Assembly: GCA_934776915.1 (NCBI GenBank)
Contig: CAKVNA010000013.1
Location: 1 to 12,135, forward strand
Source of the DNA: an uncultured Clostridia bacterium
GTDB lineage: Bacteria > Bacillota > Clostridia > Christensenellales > UBA1242
Length of the DNA stretch: 12,135 nucleotides
Direction of reading: 5' to 3'
The translations under genes and the position numbers were made by a program. The notes beneath the pieces were generated by a model that saw nothing but the letters and a program-made list of their open reading frames with translations, had not been told where the DNA came from and searched no databases. Positions within the stretch are counted from its first letter, which is position 1. The number at the start of each line of letters is the position of its first letter. Below are positions 9,601 to 12,135 of the stretch, piece after piece.

Positions 9601-12135
9601 ACTGTTGCCAGATATATGCGAGCCAGAGTTTTCTAGCGTTGTGCGTTCGACATCGTTATAAATTTCAAGCGAAAGTCTATCACCAGTTGCATAAATTCCG
9701 CCGCCGTTATTTGCTGCGACATTGTCTAATATGTTTCCGTCACGCAATGTAACTTTGCCATTTGCGACATGTAATCCGGCACCGTTTTGTGCTTTATTTC
9801 CGACTATTGTTGCACCAGAGGAAATTTCGACTTCAGCAAGTTTTGTGCTTTGTGTTGCATCTTCAACATACACGCCGCCACCGTTGCCAGAGGCTGTGTT
9901 GCCGCTTATGATTGAAGCAGCATTTGTTGCATAAAGTTTGCCGCCAAAGACATACACGCCGCCGCCGTTTGCACCAGCGGTGTTGTTGTCGCCTATTGTT
10001 GCGTCATAGAGATAAAGTGTTCCATAAAGTGCCACGCCGCCGCCGTTTTCTCTTGCAGTGTTATTTGAAACTTTTGCACCTTGCATCAAGTAAATTGTTG
10101 TGCCGTCTGCGGCATAAATTCCAGCACCTTCTGAGGCTGTGTTGTTTGAAACTTCAAAGTTTGAGGAAATATCAAGTCTGCCGCTTTCTACATAAACGCC
10201 GCCACCGAAGTTTGTTGCTGTGGAAGATGTTATCTTTCCATATCCCAGCCAAGAAGCGTTTGCAGTTTTGTTATTTGTTGCAAAATAAACACCCGCTCCG
10301 TTTGTAGCATTGTTGCCAGAAATTCTTGTCACGCCGTTTGACTTAAGAGTTCTTAATACGCCGTTTTCGCCAACATACACGCCGCCGCCAAGAGTTGCAG
10401 AATTTGAAGTGCCTTTTTCGTCTTCTTGTCCTATGATTGCGTTGTAAATATCCACTTGCCCAATATATGTGCGACCGCCAATAGTCCTTGAGCCAATGTA
10501 AATTGCACCACCATTTTCGCTTGCTGTGTTGCCGTCAAGAATTGCCCCTCCGTCAATTTCCACAAGTCCGCATGCAACATAAATTGCACCGCCGTTTGTC
10601 GCACTGCCGTTTGAGAATTTTGAGTTGTAAATTTTGACATCTGCTGTGGCAGTGTTTGCTGTGACATTGACATAAATTGCACCACCGTTTTCACTTGATG
10701 AAGTGTTTGAAATTGTGGAATTTGTGATATCAACTTTTGCTTGCCCTTCCAGATAAATTGCACCGCCATTTGTTGCCGTTGTTCCATTTATGTTAGAATT
10801 TTTAATTGTAACAACGGAAGTGTTCTTTGCATAAATTGCACCTCCTATGCCATTTTCGCCATTTGCCTTGCAAGCCAAAATTGTTGAATTTTCAATATCA
10901 AGTTTGCCTTCATAGATTGTTATTGCGCCACCGTTTTCTGCAAAGTTATCTTTGATTTCAATTCCGTCAAGACGAAGCCTGCCATTGCCGCTTATGCAGA
11001 ATATGCTTGCGTTTTGCAAGTTATGCGAGCCGATAATTTTTATGTTGCCCGCTGCATATTGTGACGCTCCGCCAAATGTTACGCCGCTTGACATGATGTC
11101 AAACACCCAATCTGTAAGACTATCTGCACGAGTAAGTGTTACGCCCAAGTTATTTCCCGAAACAATGGTCACAGATTTATTTATAACAACTTTTTCCTGC
11201 AATATGAGGTCGTCTTTTATGATTATTGTTTCGCCGCCTACGCAAGATGTTAAGGCTTCACCAAGTGAAGTGAATTCGCCAACAACATTTCCGTCATTAT
11301 CTCGCACTTCAATCATGTCTTCAACAACAATGTTATAACTTAAATAACTTTCACTATTAGCACTGTTTTTGAGGAAGTTGTAGAAAGAAATGTTTGTGAT
11401 AATTGTTCCGCTTGCAGCAGTTAAAGCCTCTTTTGGAGTTATCTTTGTTCCATTTGTTGCAGCAAGGAATGAAATTTCGTTATAGACTTTTGCAGTCTTC
11501 AAATTGCTGCCCACAAAGGCATTGTTCTCGCTGCCAAGGGTGATATTTGTTTTTGGCAAAATTACATATTCAATATTGCTTCCCTTAAAGGCTTCGCCGC
11601 CAACTTTGTTTGCCATTTCAAGGCTTATTTTTTGTGGCAAAGATTTGCAATTTTCAAAGGCATTTTTGCCAATTTCTGTTAGGTCTTCAAAAGCAATTTC
11701 GCCATGTCTTCCAAGGATTGTAAATTCGCTGCACCCCTTGAAACTTGCTTCGCCAATTCTCTTAATTTCATTTTCAAATGTGACGGAAGCAAGCATAGCA
11801 CAATTTTCAAATGCATGTGCTGGGACTGTGTCTGTGTTGCCAAGAACTTTAACGCTATACACACTTGCTGGTTCGTAGTTTTGCCCGTCATAGATAAATG
11901 TGTCGCCTAGGCTTGAGGTTTGTTTTGTGCTGTCGCCAAAGTTAGAAAGTATTAAAGTTTCAAGGTCTTGCATCATAGCAAAGCAGCCGTCAAGCTGTCT
12001 GACTGTTGGGGTTATTTCCGCAACTTTTGCATGAGAGCCAGCAAAAGCAAGTGGCAATATTCCAGCCAAATTTTCAATCTTAATGTAACTATCTTTTGCG
12101 ATGAATGTGTGAAGCATTGTGCCGTTTGATGTTGC
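142..12135 (-). CDS. Giant surface/secreted protein: BspA-type leucine-rich repeats followed by four Pmp-like beta-helix modules (5' end outside the window)
   Basis: One uninterrupted frame ends at the TAA at 142-144. The first ATG inside the window is at 12117, but six more open codons (A-T-S-N-G-T) precede it and the leucine-rich repeat pattern is already under way. The true start, any signal peptide and the ribosome-binding site are therefore probably beyond 12135. Order counted from the 12117 Met: leucine-rich repeats (1-215), linker (216-269), beta-helix modules starting near 270, 1005, 1745 and 2302, and an aromatic tail (3837-3991). The helices consist of about 75 turns marked by G-G-[AG]-[IVL]-[YF], with I-x-x-N-x-A-x-x-G-G spacing of about 20-28 residues, like chlamydial Pmp repeats. 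Such proteins are usually exported and act in adhesion or as surface fibres; that role is inferred from the fold, and no enzyme signature was seen. There is no LPxTG, terminal membrane helix or autotransporter barrel. No frameshift or stop interrupts the 12 kb, so the gene appears intact and under selection. A long cell-wall or fibre structural protein without a binding role is the main alternative. Confidence 0.93.
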   Translation of the reverse strand, partial: ATSNGTMLHTFIAKDSYIKIENLAGILPLAFAGSHAKVAEITPTVRQLDGCFAMMQDLETLILSNFGDSTKQTSSLGDTFIYDGQNYEPASVYSVKVLGNTDTVPAHAFENCAMLASVTFENEIKRIGEASFKGCSEFTILGRHGEIAFEDLTEIGKNAFENCKSLPQKISLEMANKVGGEAFKGSNIEYVILPKTNITLGSENNAFVGSNLKTAKVYNEISFLAATNGTKITPKEALTAASGTIITNISFYNFLKNSANSESYLSYNIVVEDMIEVRDNDGNVVGEFTSLGEALTSCVGGETIIIKDDLILQEKVVINKSVTIVSGNNLGVTLTRADSLTDWVFDIMSSGVTFGGASQYAAGNIKIIGSHNLQNASIFCISGNGRLRLDGIEIKDNFAENGGAITIYEGKLDIENSTILACKANGENGIGGAIYAKNTSVVTIKNSNINGTTATNGGAIYLEGQAKVDITNSTISNTSSSENGGAIYVNVTANTATADVKIYNSKFSNGSATNGGAIYVACGLVEIDGGAILDGNTASENGGAIYIGSRTIGGRTYIGQVDIYNAIIGQEDEKGTSNSATLGGGVYVGENGVLRTLKSNGVTRISGNNATNGAGVYFATNNKTANASWLGYGKITSSTATNFGGGVYVESGRLDISSNFEVSNNTASEGAGIYAADGTTIYLMQGAKVSNNTARENGGGVALYGTLYLYDATIGDNNTAGANGGGVYVFGGKLYATNAASIISGNTASGNGGGVYVEDATQSTKLAEVEISSGATIVGNKAQNGAGLHVANGKVTLRDGNILDNVAANNGGGIYATGDRLSLEIYNDVERTTLENSGSHISGNSATLGGGIYVDKALKLYGGTLENNVVSDKGGAMYVATGSNVELFGGRIFGNWSTNNQDYAGIFVAGATKVNALGEQEAVESNSLTVYNAAKISDRVFLSTKAIINVKDKYISSKHSKIYIVMEEELGDNAQIKVATFASRDFAGAGKFDSDVIVFTKQDKDIYAMAGIIRALKADENGNYKMYASINDAIEQAKDNEKTYFGLFRRQVINSRNTVKVAKSKDIVLVDCRENADGAVVLRDSSYQDFMFVVKGSLEFTTLSEDFLKAHNLKLGTACHPMILEGNKNSSSVSASMFYVSGGTLKLSNETTVQNSKADQLYINNMISVKDEGFDASALGFGGVIWMKDGEVVVDNSTFDNCSANGNGGMIYQAGGTVTITNSTIRGGSAKVGGAIYSANGEVRIDSSSISNCSAQKGGAVAVEIQGALRTNDVTFKNNSATAGSGAVAYGGAIYLNSSNYYDVKFTNFISNSTNGYGGAIYVENGSLNLNKTSEISTTNGTTEKNWFEGNTAKLGGALFACESAIVTATTATFKANYATESGGACYFAFGSGKATLTTSTKFETNGKSEGRKTTNGGAIYVERGNVEMIDSCSLTGNEAINGGSVYVATGGKLTISQSTFRENIATVGGAIVSYGALEVKESTMSLNSAGSYGGALAVLGGTTKVNENKTTFSGNTSQGVGGAIYVVRGEVEFVGSQITGNSAARKAGGGAIYTIDGTTTLKGVTVTGNTLQDGSTVGAGLSVAGGVLDIANGENANTISNGDNATIAISDTTQSKPGDNELEVKSGLVLSGDIDYISDGIHILNNKSFVSIKTAADSQDTPLFRSTKNETENVTKMTMKRIKVYLEEGKFGVNDKILQFMPNDQIDTGKAYINYFNLDISSGFGLKAIIDETNGNHADLRAQNFQVYGKKNGSDILYAESETLEGALADLVILDDGYSKYLVLANEGDYVISETINLTRPNVVISAKGNVKFTQTVSLLGFGVTQSATIGYDSDFEAVYGTGGCGVIEIVVDTGSQFEGNVFVVDNGATLTLSSNLKITSKSSIQNGSIVLVKNDSHVIIASSENASEENNVAELMGEATSASSVRTGIRGGLVYVENSTFTMTSGKISKGAAEFGGAVYAIGSTVTISGGTISGNYATYGGGLYADTSCNVNITGGNISSNTATKGGGVYINGKAVNETNNSSSENASEENNIVTTSYYETYLNMSGGEISSNTATGMGGGMFLNGMKYVKDKNSEGEAIGVKVGTLFTTQIKVARAAATFTGGKILSNTATNGGGIYFCDSIGRFEGTDETYLQMFKNSANADTGMGGAIYVDYGANSTSSQIEVRMLQLGDKGNPENSNTAKYGAGIYLSEQSKGTAMTFNAGGDDEYLSGNIKISDAIYLQLVEGNLAKIRIDKPYNYTNQKITITSPILATEHNRVVASYLNDLKSKPGDLLEDIFEGKDSNEGVYCFILNGNDIIIADRNFYVHTENDKNSGRFYESMSSAISAATGKTEGYNYVVLIIGENEISTNASVTLSGGNKVTIKSAKHSMNGNKHVFTYDVKRTVNLDLSSQWLTVQQGELVLENITFKGNAAPVVEVQNGSISITNVTFDSGNISVAKLTGGSLTADKVTIQNLNPQGNLFEVENASLTIKNSTIENVQATNIVSATSETIVKDNGDKVFSKATVNISNTTISGSYDDTETIFNLSSDGEDNKTEATLTDVTIKENKVKDATIKAVGSSTTLNIKGSSITGNTAAKGGALYVENAKVNFAATSTNSEVTLTGNRAATGGAIYLVSGELTIPNYVTLSGNIATNNGGGVFVLGGTLTLETNISGNTATGNGGGLYVAGGKVKLQNGVQISDNIAANGGGIYLTESGKLTFGGNVTILNNTATSNGGGLCIENSNIYKDKENKPSLVLDSNVTISLNTATNGGGLYVSGAAVTINGAKISDNNATNGGGVYMVEDTIFKLQSGLISGSNKGKTGEELNGYKGGGVYVGGGTFTMTGGTIDGNISQIGGGVYVGNGGTFTMTGGNISSNVATDKGGGVGVEASGYFTMTGGTIGGAFLTDKSSEESNEFVTVKSYGNSATNGGGVYANLSFNGEECNVQLTCGTISYNEAENGGGLYLVGVGADSAQPFDISVAIENNIAKNGGALFVGGNTINVGGNTIKLKYVQIAYNDASEYGGGIYVDKSATLELTNGIIGHSDKLKNGEYDSFAIAGTMEVTSPIRKIEYNAYGTREGGTEYYYMNLHRKAYNSAGVEGGGVYVAAGGTFNLKGGVVNFNFAPKGGGIANHGTVNIESVNGKAEYTVSDGSNTKTGTFANAILFRNNAASDKGGAIYTTDTGTLKISGVNSDYISDYISVSTSDGTLEKRIGPVSGTGVIFVSNKANNMGGAIYTSGSTTINAGLFGKRFDDKAGTVAVNYTDTNTDNMGGAIAVGGGSLAIGSGDDKTSNIKFSDNYSVNGGALAVAGGEVNINNSEKVNFTQNEARGGNGGAIYVASGTVKIQANFTNNKAQNGGVVATMGGETEFGAGTMKEHQYTSDGSTSIVKGGAVYVGGGKFILSGGSIGVTAGTAANKDNFSNKAINGGGVYVDAGGEFTMQAASSIISYNYATDNGGGVYVNGGTFNLLGGNIKYNGANAGGGGLYMNGGTANDNGTQNYSILGNTAAQGGGVYLNGSVTWNFSGNDENHAIMNNTATSNGGGMYIAEGTSRVTVNSYFKGNTATSDGGGIYAASKFTFTGVIKGDSTPAAQNGGGIYVTAGNSTIGGTLSELQASKGGAVYAAANITFSGTAHSNHATISGGALYLAAGGTISGYVGSENTADSNGGGVYSNGDLTVYGVIENNKTEANGGGVYVKGSLTMSGSSAKIQNNSANQLGGGAFLTPNENGGISTLTMTSGAQIANNEGGTTSNSINYSEIEGKENFVNYDGSTSNGVYISGNASISITGGSQLCAGKTSEDSNNFAIFVTGTVSKLEVSGANSIRGASWFEFKEKFDTTLVANNYINGNVNIFPQKYLIYYYYMACTSKVYKFTTRWKYSLTSKWWATWHNAEWYDAEFYHERDIKVSGSSETYNGKIGFYSYTTTKKTTGNWNNGRKLVRNIGSDSNLVACLANWNKVNVNKEWNTQTMAGDSGSYIVREPDPASSSLYGDRDFNNPMPKGTDGRNGTDS
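2574..2597. repeat. Perfect 12-bp tandem duplication inside module 4
   Basis: The unit ctgatatataat occurs twice in a row (2574-2585 and 2586-2597) and is followed by a partial ctg. It encodes SDYISDYI on the minus strand, within a loop between two glycine turns. A whole-codon unit keeps the frame. The site looks like a recent slippage product and may vary in copy number among strains. Confidence 0.93.
3155..3196. repeat. Perfect 21-bp tandem duplication inside module 4
   Basis: Bases 3155-3175 and 3176-3196 are identical and adjacent; each begins ttaatagtattaccgccc on the plus strand. The duplication adds exactly seven codons in frame, so the protein reads GGNTINVGGNTIKL, with the block NVGGNTI doubled. 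Identity at every base, including third positions, marks it as much younger than the surrounding beta-helix repeats, which differ at many silent sites. Confidence 0.95.
3491..3666. repeat. Cluster of three F-T-M-T-G-G repeat units in module 4
   Basis: The block gtcattgtgaatgtgcc is identical at 3572-3588 and 3650-3666, with a related copy (gtcattgtaaagtatcc) at 3491-3507. Unit spacing is 81 and 78 bases, that is 27 and 26 codons, one beta-helix turn each. In the protein these give TFTMTGGTIDGN, TFTMTGGNISSN and YFTMTGGTIGG, each leading into GGGVYV-type or similar turns. This is the most regular local stretch of the giant gene and shows the turn length directly. It may reflect a fairly recent local amplification. 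Confidence 0.8.
6031..6060. repeat. 30-bp near-identical direct repeat, copy A (partner at 6397-6426)
   Basis: This 30-base block matches 6397-6426 at 29 of 30 positions; the single change (g/a at 6055 versus 6421) is silent. Both encode SSENASEENN in the same frame; this is the downstream copy in the protein (residues 2020-2029). The two copies lie 366 bases (122 codons) apart in module 3, and the bases flanking the repeats do not match. Confidence 0.92.
6397..6426. repeat. 30-bp near-identical direct repeat, copy B (partner at 6031-6060)
   Basis: This is the upstream copy in the protein (residues 1898-1907, SSENASEENN), 29 of 30 bases identical to 6031-6060. It sits just before the first glycine turn of module 3, as a Ser/Glu/Asn-rich insertion between beta-helix rungs. 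The high DNA identity contrasts with the divergent sequence around it and suggests a recent copy or gene-conversion event. Confidence 0.92.
6886..9105 (-). other. Beta-helix module 2 (residues about 1005-1744)
   Basis: The opening cap is ADENGNYKMYASINDAIEQA (residues 1012-1031), equivalent to the cap of module 1. About 120 residues without glycine turns come next, and then roughly 15 Pmp-like turns starting at 'GGVIWMKDG' and 'GGMIYQAGG'. Most turns are the GGAIY type, with variants such as GGACYFAFG and GGSVYVATG. The final part, about residues 1560-1744 (SGLVLSGDIDYISDGIHIL onward), lacks glycine turns. It contains the charged stretch MTMKRIKVYLEEGKFGVNDK before the next cap. The protein pattern is continuous across the boundary with module 3. 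Confidence 0.8.
9106..11310 (-). other. Beta-helix module 1 (residues about 270-1004)
   Basis: The module opens with a cap, EVRDNDGNVVGEFTSLGEAL, followed by short hydrophobic strands (TIIIKDDLIL, VVINKSVTIVS) typical of the first rungs of right-handed parallel beta-helix proteins. About 17 Pmp-like turns follow, at first of the 'GGAIYV' kind (from about residue 396) and later of the 'GGGVYV/GAGIYA' kind. Each turn is linked by N-x-A-x-x-G-G and strand pairs such as VDITNSTI. The last rungs, from the ISDRVFLSTKAIINV segment to VIVFTKQDKDIYAMA, have no glycine turns and look like a closing cap before the next module. Confidence 0.82.
11473..12135 (-). other. BspA-type leucine-rich repeat region (LRR_5-like)
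   Basis: Residues 1-215 of the visible protein, plus the six codons upstream, carry irregular repeats whose landmark is A/S-F-x-[GN]-[CS] followed by a hydrophobic strand. The landmarks are AFAGS (24-28), AFENC (102-106), SFKGC (125-129), AFENC (153-157), AFKGS (176-180) and AFVGS (200-204). Strands such as LASVTF, EYVILP and KTAKVY come between them. Intermediate elements like 'IKRIGEASFKGC' and 'LTEIGKNAFENC' are classic for the BspA/Treponema pallidum leucine-rich repeat family, which is found in surface proteins that bind host matrix or other bacteria. The region is cut by the window edge, so more repeats may lie upstream. Residues 216-269 after it are a linker without clear repeats. Confidence 0.85.

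Noticed and set aside
9912..10307. Plus-strand open frame of 131 codons, very rich in Arg, His, Cys and Leu.
   Set aside because: The composition comes from the complement of the GGT/GGC/GCA repeat codons read out of frame. There is no sign of a real protein.
1000..11000. Regularly spaced similar short sequences (acatacac..ccgcc) across the window, CRISPR-like at first glance.
   Set aside because: The spacing is 60-80 bases and variable, the copies are inexact, and every copy encodes the GGGVYV-type turn in one open frame. They are coding repeats.
10952..11338. Plus-strand open frame of 128 codons opposite the start of module 1.
   Set aside because: It overlaps the cap and first rungs of the giant gene completely, and its sequence shows no domain or start signal.
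12115..12117. ATG at 12117 as the real start of the giant gene.
   Set aside because: The frame is open to the window edge, no signal peptide follows, and the leucine-rich repeat is already in progress. The start is likely upstream.

Overview
The window is almost entirely one gene. A single minus-strand reading frame runs without a stop from the right edge (12135) to a TAA at 142-144. It encodes at least 3,997 residues, roughly 400 kDa, of a giant repeat protein, and its N-terminus lies outside the window. After a 46-base gap, the first 31 codons of recR (DNA-repair protein RecR) follow on the same strand and run off the left edge.

In protein order, the giant product starts with BspA-type leucine-rich repeats (about residues 1-215, counting from the ATG at 12117). 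Four right-handed parallel beta-helix modules follow, beginning near residues 270, 1005, 1745 and 2302. Each opens with a similar 'cap' of the type S-L-x-E-A-L followed by hydrophobic strands. All four are then built mainly of Asn/Gly-rich turns of the form N-x-A-x-x-G-G-[AG]-[IVL]-[YF]-V, about 75 copies by hand count, resembling the chlamydial polymorphic membrane protein (Pmp/POMP) repeat. The protein ends in a 155-residue Trp/Tyr-rich tail that I do not recognise. No LPxTG motif, C-terminal membrane helix or other known sorting signal is visible. The likely role is an extracellular or surface adhesin or fibre; this is inferred from the fold only.

The DNA is AT-rich and uses the standard stop code: TGG encodes Trp, and no TGA occurs in frame over 12 kb. 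BspA-like repeats, giant Pmp-like helices and a recR of this sequence type are compatible with an uncultured gut or rumen bacterium of the Clostridia/Firmicutes sort. One protein and 31 codons cannot fix the taxonomy. RecR is a cytoplasmic recombination-repair factor with no expected functional link to the giant protein. A strong extended -10 promoter in the gap, six bases from the recR ATG, suggests recR is expressed independently and possibly from a leaderless mRNA.

I see no RNA genes, insertion sequences, CRISPR arrays or phage genes. There is no stretch over 300 bases without a gene. A few perfect or near-perfect short DNA duplications inside the giant gene are the only signs of recent repeat change. 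Elsewhere the repeats have diverged at the DNA level while keeping the protein pattern.
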